Shown in pieces: positions 23,969 to 32,382 of a DNA stretch of 38,648 nt. The stretch lies in NCBI GenBank assembly GCA_015661155.1, contig JACVQK010000002.1:1-38648 (forward strand), read 5' to 3'. The stretch is from Dehalococcoidia bacterium. Its GTDB lineage: Bacteria; Chloroflexota; Dehalococcoidia; Lucifugimonadales; UBA2985. The position numbers and the translations under genes are program-made. The notes beneath the pieces were generated by a model. It did no database searches, was not told the origin of the DNA, and was given only the letters and a program-made list of their open reading frames with translations. How positions within the stretch are numbered: the stretch's first letter is position 1; each line of letters begins with the position of its first letter.

Positions 23969-24526
23969 ATACCACCTAGAGAATACCGCATAAACCAGCA
24001 TATCAGGGTCCCGGAGGTCCTGGTCATAGACGAGGCGAGTAACCAGTTGGGTGCCATGCCCACCTCCGAAGCCCTGAGGCTCGCCCTGGATCGGGGGCTT
24101 GACCTGGTGGAGGTATCCCCCGCGGCAAAACCCCCGGTGTGCAGGTTGCTGGACTACGGCAAATTCCGTTACCTCCAGACCAAGAAGGAACGGGAGGCCC
24201 GCAAGGGCCAAAAGCTCACTTTCCTGAGAGAGGTCAGGTTTCGCCCCAATATCGGCGAGCACGATATGGAGGCCAAGAGCCGACAGGTGAGCAAGCTGCT
24301 GGAGGAGGGGGCCAAGGTTAAACTGACGGTTATGTTCAGAGGCAGGGAAATGGACCACCAGGACATAGGTAGAGACCTCCTGCGCCGAGTGGCTGAGACC
24401 TTCAAAGAGAAGGCCAAGCTGGAGAAGCCTCCTTCCATGGAGGGGCGCAGGCTGAGCATCATCATCACCCCTTCAGGCCAGCGCCCCAGAGCCGACAAGG
24501 AGCCCGAAGAGATCGCAAATGCCTAA
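23969..24526 (+). CDS. infC: Translation initiation factor IF-3, non-canonical ATA start
   Basis: IF-3 binds the 30S subunit, keeps 50S off and proofreads the start codon. About 185 residues: the N-terminal domain includes REYRINQHIRVPEVLVID and NQLGAMPTSEALRLA; the linker is rich in Lys/Arg; the C-terminal domain includes KLTFLREVRFRPNIGEHD and KVKLTVMFRGREM. The family N terminus lies upstream of the first ATG/GTG/TTG (TTG 24047, which would delete a conserved 25 residues). Between the upstream stop (23933) and 24047 there is no standard start. ATA at 23969 follows GGGAGGAG closely; ATA 23990 is possible. E. coli infC uses AUU, allowing IF-3 to repress itself. The same logic is likely here. 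Confidence 0.9.
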   Translation: MPPREYRINQHIRVPEVLVIDEASNQLGAMPTSEALRLALDRGLDLVEVSPAAKPPVCRLLDYGKFRYLQTKKEREARKGQKLTFLREVRFRPNIGEHDMEAKSRQVSKLLEEGAKVKLTVMFRGREMDHQDIGRDLLRRVAETFKEKAKLEKPPSMEGRRLSIIITPSGQRPRADKEPEEIANA

Positions 24527-24716
24527 GCTGAAGACCCACAAAGGCGCCAAGAGCCGCTTCCACGTGACCGGCACCGGCAAGATACTGCGCATGAAGGGGC
24601 ACGCGAGCCACCTCCGTCGCAAGAAGCCCGCCCGGGTGCTCCGTCTGTATCACCGCAAGCTGGCGGTGAGCCCTTCCGACGTGGCTCGAATCAAGCGGCT
24701 CATGCCCTACATATAA
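24519..24716 (+). CDS. rpmI: Ribosomal protein bL35
   Basis: 65 residues, highly basic, starting MPKLKTHKGAKSRFHVTGTGKI and containing GHASHLRRKK and VARIKRLMPYI, all diagnostic. The ATG overlaps the end of infC by 8 bases, so translation is probably coupled. Middle gene of the standard infC-rpmI-rplT operon. Confidence 0.97.
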   Translation: MPKLKTHKGAKSRFHVTGTGKILRMKGHASHLRRKKPARVLRLYHRKLAVSPSDVARIKRLMPYI

Positions 24717-24744
24717 CCCTTTAACCCTTCTGGGAGTAACCACA

Positions 24745-25128
24745 GTGCCAAGAACCAAACACGGAGTACCCTCTAGAGCGCGTCACAATAAAGTGCTCCA
24801 CATGGCCAAGGGCCATCGGGGTGTGCGGCATACGCTGTACCGACGGGCCAAGGAGTCCCTGCTCCACGCCCTGAGCTATGCCTTCCGCCATCGCCGGGAG
24901 CGCAAAGGGGACATGAGGCGCCTGTGGATTGTCCGCATCAACGCCTCCGCACGTCAGCATGGGCTCTCCTACAGCCAGCTTGTCCACGGCCTTGACCTGG
25001 CGGGGGTGGAGGTGGACCGCAAGATACTGGCGGACCTGGCAGTGAGAGACCCCAACGCCTTTGCCCAGCTGGCAGCCACCGCGAAGGAGAGCCTCTCCCG
25101 CACTGCTGCCACTGCTGCCCCCCTGTAG
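24745..25128 (+). CDS. rplT: Ribosomal protein bL20
   Basis: 127 residues. MPRTKHGVPSRARHNKVL, AKGHRGVRHTLYRRAKESLL and RRLWIVRINASARQHGLSY are family signatures for the 23S rRNA-binding and assembly factor L20. The C terminus has a short Ala/Thr-rich extension (about 10 residues) beyond the usual 117-120. The start is GTG 24745 with TGGGAG 8 bases upstream. The stop codon abuts a dispersed repeat (25129 on), which may have supplied the transcription end. Confidence 0.96.
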   Translation: MPRTKHGVPSRARHNKVLHMAKGHRGVRHTLYRRAKESLLHALSYAFRHRRERKGDMRRLWIVRINASARQHGLSYSQLVHGLDLAGVEVDRKILADLAVRDPNAFAQLAATAKESLSRTAATAAPL

Positions 25129-25258
25129 CAGGGCGAGCCCCTTCGGCTTCGCTCAGGGCAGGCCCTGCACCCACACTCAACGGTCGCTGCTCTGGTCTGA
25201 CCGTCCTTCATCTGAAGGACGGCAAAGGGGCTTCGTCCCTGTGCGCACCCCTTTTTCA
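25129..25258 (+). repeat. Composite dispersed repeat after rplT; includes a terminator-like hairpin
   Basis: Module A variant: GCAGGGCGAGCCCC, then a second CAGGGCAGGCCCTGC, ACCCACACTCAA, and CTGGTCTGACC (25191-25202). Then comes a perfect hairpin CCGTCCTTC/GAAGGACGG (25201-25222), followed by a shortened module B (AGGGGCTTCGTCCCT, CACCCCTTTTT). The flanks match the copy at 4863-5010, but the inner palindrome is different. The hairpin plus the later TTTTT could end the rplT transcript. Confidence 0.6.
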
Positions 25259-25278
25259 GCAATCTCATAGAGATAGAT

Positions 25279-26538
25279 GTGGGAATACTCAGGACACTCC
25301 TCCGCTCCGCCTTCGTCCTGCTCGTCTCCACCATACTGCTGTTCAGCAAAGACTCCCTGAGCTTGAGCCCGGTAGAGGAGCTGGCCAAGGCACACCTCTA
25401 CTCCCTGGTGCAATGGGAGATGGAGAACTTCCTGGACAAAGGGCTGTACCGAGCAAGGCTCCTCCTCACCGGCAACGACCTGGGAGCCCAGGCTAGAACA
25501 GACCTGGTGCTGGAGTACTTCCGCCTAGGGAATCAGGAAGGGGATTTGAAGGGGAGAATCGAAAGGGCCACATATTCATCCCCCACCGACGACAACTATT
25601 CCCTGGATGCCCTCAAAAAGGATCTGGCCCGCGTGGAGAAGGCACGGGGCAGCATGAGGAACAGGGTGGAGGAGGTGCTGGAGGGACAGATCGACGCCGT
25701 CATCGCTCGGGAAAAGCTCCCTCTGGGGGGGCCTTTAAGCTCCCTGGGAGTCCACCTTCCTCCCGTGGACTTCCGCTTCGACTCCTCCCCACGGGTGCTG
25801 GTGGTATCTCCCAGAGACCGCATCGAGATGGCCCAGGGGATTCTCCTCCGACCCGACATCACCCTGGAGGAGATGGAGGCCCTGGAGAGGCGGGTCATGG
25901 AGGAGGAGAACCTGTCCGCCCTGGTGGAAGGCACAGGGGAAGTGGCCACATACCCCAGCGTCATCTCCCCGGGCTTCTCTCTCAGAGACGCCCTGTCCGT
26001 AGCCGCGCACGAATGGCTGCACCACTACCTGTTCTTCCGCCCCCTGGGCCAGACCTACGGGAAGAACGGCGACATGACATCCCTCAACGAGACCCTGGCG
26101 GGCATCTTCGGCCAGGAGATAGGAGGCCTGGTGTACCGGAGGTTCTACGAGGCGCCCGTTGCCCTCAGAGTGTCCCGCAGGGAGGAAGGCTTCGACTTCC
26201 GCGCTGAGATGCACAAGACCCGCCTCCAGGTGGAGCAGCTCCTGAAGGAGGGGAGGGTGGAGGAGGCGGAGGAGTACATGGAGCAACAGAGACGGCTCTT
26301 CGCGGAGCAGGGCTACCTCATCCGCAAGCTGAACCAGGCCTACTTTGCCTTCCACGGCACCTATGGCGACGACCCCTCATCCATAAGCCCCATCTTCGAC
26401 CAGCTCAGCGCCCTCAGGGCCGCCAGCCCGTCCCTGGGGGAGTTCGTGCGGCAGGTGTCCTCGGTCTCCTCCTACACCGACTTCCTGGAGCTGCTGGATG
26501 GGGAAAGTGGTATGGGTGGAATTTTTCCTCCCCCTTGA
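25279..26538 (+). CDS. Unrecognised membrane-anchored protein with HExxH (putative metalloprotease)
   Basis: 419 residues. Residues 10-23 (SAFVLLVSTILLFS) form one N-terminal membrane segment or uncleaved signal. A helical, charged region (30-145) follows. The zincin-like motif HEWLHHY is at 244-250, with a downstream NETLAGIFGQEIG in which Glu271 or Glu280 could be the third zinc ligand (gluzincin-like arrangement). Residues 300-345 are helical and Glu/Gln-rich. The last residues (GGIFPPP) are encoded by a dispersed palindrome, so the natural C terminus may have been altered. The start is GTG 25279, with only a weak ribosome site. Family not recognised; activity is inferred from the motif only. 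Confidence 0.7.
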   Translation: MGILRTLLRSAFVLLVSTILLFSKDSLSLSPVEELAKAHLYSLVQWEMENFLDKGLYRARLLLTGNDLGAQARTDLVLEYFRLGNQEGDLKGRIERATYSSPTDDNYSLDALKKDLARVEKARGSMRNRVEEVLEGQIDAVIAREKLPLGGPLSSLGVHLPPVDFRFDSSPRVLVVSPRDRIEMAQGILLRPDITLEEMEALERRVMEEENLSALVEGTGEVATYPSVISPGFSLRDALSVAAHEWLHHYLFFRPLGQTYGKNGDMTSLNETLAGIFGQEIGGLVYRRFYEAPVALRVSRREEGFDFRAEMHKTRLQVEQLLKEGRVEEAEEYMEQQRRLFAEQGYLIRKLNQAYFAFHGTYGDDPSSISPIFDQLSALRAASPSLGEFVRQVSSVSSYTDFLELLDGESGMGGIFPPP

Positions 26539-26618
26539 GGGGGAGGATCAAGATGGGGGTGAAGCCTCAGGCCGTGGCCTTGCCCCCCATCCTAACCTTC
26601 CCCCCCTTGGGGGGAAGG
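26527..26618. repeat. Paired palindromes CCTCCCCC-TTGA-GGGGGAGG and CCTTCCCCCC-TT-GGGGGGAAGG
   Basis: Palindrome 1 (26527-26546) spans the stop codon of the HExxH gene. Palindrome 2 (26596-26618) lies 50 bases on. They sit between two convergent genes and may act as terminators for both, but neither has a convincing T run. The poly-C/poly-G stems resemble the hairpin at 35855-35884. Confidence 0.5.
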
Positions 26619-26680
26619 GACAACGATTCACAGGCTCACCGTGAGCGGCTTTTCATACCACTCTTTTTCACAAGTAAGCA

Positions 26681-28876
26681 CTAGTCTAAACAGACTCGGG
26701 AGGAGAAGGCCTCCTCGACGATGTTACATAACCTGGCATCCCGACCTGTCGGGACAGGGCCATCCACCAGGCCCACCGCTTCCCCCAGGGTGTGTCGGTA
26801 CTCCTGAAGGAAGTCCGGCGGCACTGTGCCCTCCTTCGCGTAACCATCATAGGTGGCTATGGCCTTAGCCATCCTCTCTATCACCCACCGGTCTCCCCGG
26901 AGGTCGGCCAGAGCCAGGAAGAACAGGCCGTCCTTCTCAGGCGAGATGTTCAGGGAGGGAAGCCTGGCCTTGCGGTAAGAGTCGTAGGCGAAGTGGATGA
27001 GAGCCTCCTGGACCGCCAGGGGACTCTTGGAGTCCAGCAGGCTCGTCAGGCGGGCAGCCAGCAGGGGGTCTACGCCGATGAGGCCGTGAACCAGCCCCTG
27101 GGGCGTTCTCCCGGGGCCTTCCACCCCCGCAATGAGGCTCACCGCCTGCTCCAGGTCGGAGGAGAGGATGGCCACCGCCTCCTGGGGATGCTCCCGCGCC
27201 AGGTCTTCCAGGAACAACCCGGATCGAAGCAGGATGTCCAGGGCCTCCTGGGGTTGCCTCTCTCCCCGCTTCGCCACCAGGGCGTACACCTCGGAAAGGT
27301 ACGGCTGGTCTATACGGAAGTTCCCGGAGGTGCTCTGTAGAAGCTCTTGAATGCCCCGGACCATCTCCTCGGCGCTGGCCTCCGCGGAGATTCCCAGGAT
27401 GGTGAGAAGCTCCCCGGGCCCCAGCATCTGCCGCAGCGCCCCGGGGGCATCTTTCAACAGCCTGCGCACCAGGTCATCGTCCATCTCTCGTCCGATAGCC
27501 CTCACCGTTTCCCCGTCTGCCGCCCGCAGCAGCTCTATCACCAGGCCGACCTCGCCCATGTCCTCCTTGGGAGTCTCCTCGATAAGCTCGCCCAGGCCGG
27601 CAGCCCCCGCGGAGGGGTCTTCCTGCGCCCGGCCCAGGATGGAACCGGCCCTATCCACCATCCGACCCAGGCGCTCTATCTCACCGTCGATGCCCCTCCC
27701 CTGGGACTTCGCGACCAGGGGGTCTACGCCCCGACGGTGCAGCTCCATCAGAAGGGCGTTGTCCACCAGGGGCCAGAAGGTGTAGAAGAAAGGCTCCTGG
27801 AAGTGCTGGCCCAGGATGTCCGCCTGCTCTCCCGGAGACCTCCCCTCCAGGCTGGCAAAGACCCCCATAGCCCGCTCCAGGTCCGCCGCGACGACAGGCA
27901 GCTCATTCCGTAGCCCCGCCAGGGTCTCAGGATGGCGTTTGTACAGGGCCAGCTTGTCCCCCAGATAGCCCCTCAGGAAAAACAGGTCCACCGAGAAGGA
28001 ATCTCCCCCTGCGCCCTCCGCTCCGGTGATGACATCGAACTGGCGTGCGAAATCCACCAGCCTCTGCCTCTCCTCTTGAGCCACCACCTCTCCAGTCCCC
28101 TGGGGCAACACCGTTCTCTCCGAGGGCTTCAGCTCCCGGTACTGGCTCAGAGAGAGATGGGCCAGGCCGAAGTACGCCCCGGCAGCCCGTGCGTCCTCCG
28201 GGGAAAGGCCCTGATACCACTCCAGGGCGGAGTACCAGGAGTCGAAGGGGCCCGCCGTGAGAAACCGGTCGTAGTACTTCCTCAGAATGGGCGGAAGAAG
28301 CTGCGAGCTGCCTCCTGTGGCGTGAACCAGGTCGGCCTCACCGAAGTGGAACAGGGGGGGCAGCTCGCCCAGCAGGACGTTGGGTATGTTGCGGAGCCGC
28401 TCCCTCAGGGGCTCGTAGGGGTCGGGAGGCTGGGCCAGGAAGGCTATCAGGTCCCGGTGGTACTGCCCCATGGCCGGATAGGAGTTTCCTGTCTGGGGAT
28501 TATCCCAGCTGAGGTCGGGGCGGCCGGAGACGGGGAAGGCCCCCCAGTAGGCGTGCCCCAGCTCGTGGATCACCGCCTCGGGCTTGGCCTCCCCCACGCC
28601 AGTCCAGCCGTGGAGGCCGTAGCTTCCGAACCACCCTGGTTGCCCCTCCATCTGCCGCACATCCAGCCTCTCCAGGAGCTGGCGACCCTGGGGAGTAAAG
28701 CCGTAGAACGCCTCCAGAGCCTCAATCCGCTCCCGAACCCAGGGGCTCTGGGCAGATTCCACGGGAGTCGCATCCTGGGAGGCACTTCCACGACAGGAAA
28801 GGGCAAGCAGAGACAGCACCAGGAAGGCTAGAAGAGGACACAGAGAGGTGCGTTCAAGGGGTGATGGATAGCCCAT
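26681..28876 (-). CDS. Unrecognised lipoprotein with HELGH zinc-site motif
   Basis: 731 residues. Signal peptide with lipobox LALSC (Cys28), then a polar linker. Residues 45-110 lead to AVIHELGHAYWG (His104, Glu105, His108), a zincin motif. Thereafter the chain is mostly alpha-helical repeats up to the C terminus. Probably anchored on the outer face of the membrane. I chose ATG 28876; TTG 28912 is possible. A TATAAT (28888-28883) lies about 7 bases upstream of ATG 28876, so the transcript may be nearly leaderless; the -35 is poor. The final 30 codons contain the palindrome at 26739-26754. It converges with the other HExxH gene at 25279. Function not recognised. Confidence 0.7.
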   Translation of the reverse strand: MGYPSPLERTSLCPLLAFLVLSLLALSCRGSASQDATPVESAQSPWVRERIEALEAFYGFTPQGRQLLERLDVRQMEGQPGWFGSYGLHGWTGVGEAKPEAVIHELGHAYWGAFPVSGRPDLSWDNPQTGNSYPAMGQYHRDLIAFLAQPPDPYEPLRERLRNIPNVLLGELPPLFHFGEADLVHATGGSSQLLPPILRKYYDRFLTAGPFDSWYSALEWYQGLSPEDARAAGAYFGLAHLSLSQYRELKPSERTVLPQGTGEVVAQEERQRLVDFARQFDVITGAEGAGGDSFSVDLFFLRGYLGDKLALYKRHPETLAGLRNELPVVAADLERAMGVFASLEGRSPGEQADILGQHFQEPFFYTFWPLVDNALLMELHRRGVDPLVAKSQGRGIDGEIERLGRMVDRAGSILGRAQEDPSAGAAGLGELIEETPKEDMGEVGLVIELLRAADGETVRAIGREMDDDLVRRLLKDAPGALRQMLGPGELLTILGISAEASAEEMVRGIQELLQSTSGNFRIDQPYLSEVYALVAKRGERQPQEALDILLRSGLFLEDLAREHPQEAVAILSSDLEQAVSLIAGVEGPGRTPQGLVHGLIGVDPLLAARLTSLLDSKSPLAVQEALIHFAYDSYRKARLPSLNISPEKDGLFFLALADLRGDRWVIERMAKAIATYDGYAKEGTVPPDFLQEYRHTLGEAVGLVDGPVPTGRDARLCNIVEEAFSSRVCLD
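26739..26754. repeat. Short palindrome inside the 3' end of the HELGH gene
   Basis: TCCCGACCTGTCGGGA, related to the other CCCGA/TCGGG palindromes. It encodes part of VPTGRDA near the protein C terminus, a region unlikely to be constrained. Confidence 0.55.
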
Positions 28877-28966
28877 GCCTCGATTATAGCCAACGGATAC
28901 AGGCAGCCGCAATCCGGACGGAGAGACGAAGAGAAGAGAGGATGATACGGCGGAGGCCCCCTTTCC

Positions 28967-28996
28967 TTGTGGCTCTTAAATGCCCTGTGATATGAT
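28967..28996 (+). promoter_or_regulatory. Candidate promoter of the ybeY-dnaX-recR-recO operon
   Basis: TTGTGG (28967-28972), an 18-base spacer and TATGAT (28991-28996), about 41 bases before the ybeY start. The -10 is good and the -35 mediocre. Confidence 0.5.
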
Positions 28997-29037
28997 GGCA
29001 CTGGGTCTTATTTGCCACAACGTGGGAGGAAGCCATC

Positions 29038-29532
29038 TTGGAGTCTACCCCCTCCCAGAGAGTCGATGTCCAGGTCTTCCCGACCTTCACAGGAAGGGTG
29101 TCCAAGACGTGGCTGAGGACGGTGGTGAATCAGGCCCTGGAGTCCTGTGACAACACCGAGCCCCTGGCCATCAGCCTGGTGATAGCCGACGACGAAACGG
29201 TGCGGGACCTCAACCTGAGATACCGTGGCCTGGATGAGACCACTGACGTCCTGGCCTTCCCCCTCCGGATACCTCAGGAGGACGGCGACCTCGCCGGTGA
29301 AACTTTCCCCCTCCCCCCTGAGGAGACCCCACCCCTGGGAGAGGTGGTTATCTCGTATCCCCAGGCGGCGCGCCAGTCCAGAGAGGGGAAGAGACCCCTC
29401 AAGACAGAACTAGCCCTGCTGGTAGTCCACGGCGTGCTCCACCTCCTGGGGTACGACCACGCAGAGCCTGAAGAGGAGAGCCGCATGTGGGCCAAGCAGG
29501 AGAAAGCCCTGGCGGGAGTCCCCCTCAAATAG
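29038..29532 (+). CDS. ybeY: rRNA maturation endoribonuclease YbeY
   Basis: 164 residues. The family zinc site HGVLHLLGYDH gives His131, His135 and His141. Upstream are DDETVRDLNLRYRGLDETTDVLAFP, also diagnostic. YbeY acts in 16S rRNA 3'-end processing and ribosome quality control. The start is TTG 29038 with GGAGG 8 bases upstream. First gene of a plus-strand operon leading into dnaX after 13 bases. Confidence 0.95.
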   Translation: MESTPSQRVDVQVFPTFTGRVSKTWLRTVVNQALESCDNTEPLAISLVIADDETVRDLNLRYRGLDETTDVLAFPLRIPQEDGDLAGETFPLPPEETPPLGEVVISYPQAARQSREGKRPLKTELALLVVHGVLHLLGYDHAEPEEESRMWAKQEKALAGVPLK

Positions 29533-29545
29533 GAGCGCATCCCGA

Positions 29546-31222
29546 TTGTCCCAGGTACTGTATCGCAAGTGGCGGCCCCAAACCCTGGCAGAGGTGGTGG
29601 GCCAGGACCACGTGACCAGAACCCTCAAACAGGCCGTACTTCAAGGCAGGATAGCCCATGCCTACCTCTTCTGCGGCCCCCGAGGCACGGGCAAGACCAG
29701 CACCGCCCGCATCCTGGCCAAGGCGGTGAACTGCCTCAAACCCTCCGAGGGAGAGCCGTGCAACCAGTGCCCCCCCTGCAAAGCCGCTAACGAGGGAAGG
29801 TCCCTGGACCTGGTGGAGATAGACGCCGCCAGCCACCGCGGGATAGAGGAGATGCGCAGCCTGAGGGAGAAGGTGCACTTCGTTCCCGCCGAGTCCAGAT
29901 ACAAGGTCTACATCGTGGACGAGGTGCACATGATGACGCCCGACGCCTTTAACGCTTTCCTCAAGACCCTGGAGGAGCCTCCCCCCCACGCCATCTTCGT
30001 CCTGGCCACCACCGAGGCCCATAAGGTCCTCCCCACCATCATCTCCCGGTGCCAACGCTTCGATTTTCACCGCATATCCCACCAGCACATCGAGACGCGC
30101 CTTGCCCGGATATGCCAGGGCGAGGGAATCAAGGCCGAGCCTCAGGCCCTGAACGCCATCGCCCGCAGCGCCACCGGAAGCCTGCGAGACGCCGAGAACC
30201 TGCTGGAGCAGCTGGTGGTCTCCTACGACTCCGATATAACCCTGTCCCGGGTGAGGGAGCTGCTGGGCCTGGGAGACGACGAGCTGGCCCTGGAGCTGGC
30301 AAGGCACATCCTCAAGGGCGAGACCCGGGAGGGCCTGAAGACCATCAACGCCGTGGCAGACCAGGGGCTGGACCTGCGCCGCTTCCACCGACAGGTGGTG
30401 GACCACCTGCGGGGCGCCCTGCTCCTCAAGGCCGGCGCGGGAGACGCCCTGGAACACACCCCGGAGACGGTGGAGGCCATGAAGGCAACCGCCGACTCCT
30501 CCACCCTGGCGCACATCCTCAAGGCCGTGCGCCTGTTCGGCCAGGCCACTCCGAGGCAGGATGGCTCCCCCACCCTCCCCCTGGAGCTGGCGCTGTTGGA
30601 CTGCACCCTGGAGGCGGAGCCAGTCCACCAGAGTGCCCCCACGGCCGCAGTCACCAACTCCCGAACTGAGGCACGTCCACCCGTCCGCCGTCCCGATAAC
30701 ATCGGGATGCCCCAGAGAGCCAGGACGGATACGCCTCCCAGGAAGCAGCCCGTTTCGCCAAGGGCCGAAGCGCCAACGCCTCCCGCTCCCGCAAGGGAGA
30801 CGGCTTCCCCCGGCAGAAGCCCCCAACCAGAGCAGGAATCGCCCGGAAAGGGCCTGCCAGAGGCGCAGTGGAATGCCATACGCCTGGCCCTGAAACGGTT
30901 CAAGCCCCAAAAGCTCAACATCGGCTCCCTGCTCCTGGACTGTGGGGCCCCATACGTCGAAGGAGAGTCCCTGGTCCTGGTGTTCAAGACCCGCGCCAAC
31001 ATGGAGCGGATGCAGGGCGAGATGGAGAATCCCGAAACCCGCAGGTTCCTTCAAGAGACGGTGCAACGGGTCGCGGGCACCTCGTACGCCCTGCGCCTGA
31101 GCCTGGCCGACCAGGGAAAGACCAGCGCGGGCACTCCCAAAGGCCACCTGGTGCGGGCGGCCCGGGCCATGGGGGCGGACATAATCGAAGGACCCGAAGA
31201 GGAGAAGAGTCCCAATGAATAA
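29546..31222 (+). CDS. dnaX: DNA polymerase III subunit gamma/tau
   Basis: 558 residues. AAA+ clamp-loader core: YRKWRPQTLAEVVGQ, Walker A GPRGTGKT (44-51), zinc cysteines 63, 72, 75, 78, Walker B/DEVH at about 125-128, and sensor 1 ATTEAHKV. Clamp-loader domain III follows to about 360. Then a Pro/Arg-rich linker (about 370-440) and a short tau-like C-terminal domain. The linker contains a palindrome (30691-30707). No slippery run for gamma frameshifting was seen. The start is TTG 29546 with AGGAG upstream. It overlaps ybaB by 8 bases. Confidence 0.96.
   Translation: MSQVLYRKWRPQTLAEVVGQDHVTRTLKQAVLQGRIAHAYLFCGPRGTGKTSTARILAKAVNCLKPSEGEPCNQCPPCKAANEGRSLDLVEIDAASHRGIEEMRSLREKVHFVPAESRYKVYIVDEVHMMTPDAFNAFLKTLEEPPPHAIFVLATTEAHKVLPTIISRCQRFDFHRISHQHIETRLARICQGEGIKAEPQALNAIARSATGSLRDAENLLEQLVVSYDSDITLSRVRELLGLGDDELALELARHILKGETREGLKTINAVADQGLDLRRFHRQVVDHLRGALLLKAGAGDALEHTPETVEAMKATADSSTLAHILKAVRLFGQATPRQDGSPTLPLELALLDCTLEAEPVHQSAPTAAVTNSRTEARPPVRRPDNIGMPQRARTDTPPRKQPVSPRAEAPTPPAPARETASPGRSPQPEQESPGKGLPEAQWNAIRLALKRFKPQKLNIGSLLLDCGAPYVEGESLVLVFKTRANMERMQGEMENPETRRFLQETVQRVAGTSYALRLSLADQGKTSAGTPKGHLVRAARAMGADIIEGPEEEKSPNE
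30691..30707. repeat. Short palindrome inside dnaX
   Basis: TCCCGATAACATCGGGA (7-bp arms, 3-base loop), coding for RPDNIG in the disordered linker of DnaX. Same arm type as the palindromes in hdrC, in the HELGH gene and in the spacer near 4900. Confidence 0.55.
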
Positions 31223-31520
31223 GAACCTGCTACGCCAGGCCCAACAGCTCCAGGCCCGGCTGGTCAAGGCCCAGGAGGAGCTGGAGAGCGCCATCGTGGA
31301 GGCCAGCGCCGGGGGAGGCGCGGTGAAGGTGGTAATGACGGGCAAGCTCAAGATTCAGGCCATTTCCATATCTCCCGAGGCGGTGGACCCGAAAGACGTG
31401 GAGATGCTCCAGGACCTGGTGATGACGGCCACCAACGAGGCCATCCAGAAGGCCCAGGCGCTGGCCCAGAGCCGCCTCAGCGCCATCACCGGCGGCATGA
31501 AGATACCGGGGTTGATGTAA
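31215..31520 (+). CDS. ybaB: YbaB/EbfC family nucleoid-associated protein
   Basis: 101 residues: an N-terminal coiled region (LLRQAQQLQARLVKAQEELES), then GGGAVKVVMTGKLKIQAISISPEAVDP, and a C-terminal helix ending ITGGMKIPGLM, all typical. Forms DNA-binding dimers of unclear cellular role. It is usually followed directly by recR; here two foreign-looking genes intervene. Confidence 0.95.
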   Translation: MNKNLLRQAQQLQARLVKAQEELESAIVEASAGGGAVKVVMTGKLKIQAISISPEAVDPKDVEMLQDLVMTATNEAIQKAQALAQSRLSAITGGMKIPGLM

Positions 31521-31539
31521 GGTTGTTGGAGGTGTTGTG

Positions 31540-32382
31540 ATGGCTACCGATACGGCGATTCATCGGGTCGCGGAACACGACTTACAGGCCTCTGTGGAGG
31601 AGTATGCCGCGCGGTCTACGGAGGCGCTTCTAAGAAGCGGGGGGGCTGCACTTAAGGACCAGGACTATAAGAAAGCACTCCATATCTTTGAACGGCTTTC
31701 TGAAAAGGGAGGGCGCAGCTTCCTGATCGAGCTAGGCAAAGTCCATGCCTTTAATGGACTGGGGCAGTGGGAGCAGTCCATTGTAACGCTCAAAGGAATG
31801 TTGGGTTTGGGCGACGATAAAGAGGTGTGGCTGCGCTTTGGCTTGGCCTGGGGACAACTGGGGCAGTATGATGACGCTCTAGACACCTACAGTAGGGTAA
31901 TGGAGCAGTGGCCCGATGATGGGGACGCATGGGTTTTCAGAAGCGCACCCTTGGTCAGCTTGGGCCGAATGCAAGTCGCAATAGAGTCTCTCGAAAAGGC
32001 CTATGCCCGCCGCAGCCGGTGCTCCAGTAGCGGTATATGGTCGCTCTACTATTGCAGTGCCCTGTTATTGGTTCTTCTCGGTATCACCAGCATTGAGACA
32101 CGCTCCCTGCCAGACCTGGAAAACAAGACCGAGGCTTTCATCTGGTGGCGTGAAGAGGCCCGCCGTGACAATCAGGCCGATGCCTTCGGAGAGGGGGAGG
32201 CGGCGGCAAAGGGAGTGCTAACAACTGAGCAATCGGCGGCCTACGAGGAGTTCATGTTGAGCGTGCGTCTCGGTTCAATAGAAGACCCCTTTGACAGATG
32301 GAAGGCCCTGGGCGAGGAGATTGGCAAGGTCTGGCCAGAGGGCGTGTCCGCTGTTGAAGCCATCCGAGAGCAACGGGAATAA
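31540..32382 (+). CDS. TPR-repeat protein inserted between ybaB and recR
   Basis: 280 residues. Tetratricopeptide-like helices from about 30 to 155: GGAALKDQDYKKALHIFERLSEKGG, GKVHAFNGLGQWEQSIVTLKG, GLAWGQLGQYDDALDTYSRVMEQWPDDGDAW, then LGRMQVAIESLEKAYA. A hydrophobic stretch at 167-184 (WSLYYCSALLLVLLGITS) could be a membrane segment or a buried helix. ATG 31540 has GGAGG 7 bases upstream (GTG 31537 adjoins). The stop overlaps the PIN gene start (TAATG), so the pair is coupled. By eye the base composition is less GC-rich than that of the flanking dnaX and recR. Family not recognised beyond TPR. Confidence 0.8.
   Translation: MATDTAIHRVAEHDLQASVEEYAARSTEALLRSGGAALKDQDYKKALHIFERLSEKGGRSFLIELGKVHAFNGLGQWEQSIVTLKGMLGLGDDKEVWLRFGLAWGQLGQYDDALDTYSRVMEQWPDDGDAWVFRSAPLVSLGRMQVAIESLEKAYARRSRCSSSGIWSLYYCSALLLVLLGITSIETRSLPDLENKTEAFIWWREEARRDNQADAFGEGEAAAKGVLTTEQSAAYEEFMLSVRLGSIEDPFDRWKALGEEIGKVWPEGVSAVEAIREQRE

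Noticed and set aside
29525-31351. Minus-strand frame of 608 codons opposite dnaX
   Set aside because: Shadow of dnaX, whose Walker A, zinc and DEVH motifs are clear.
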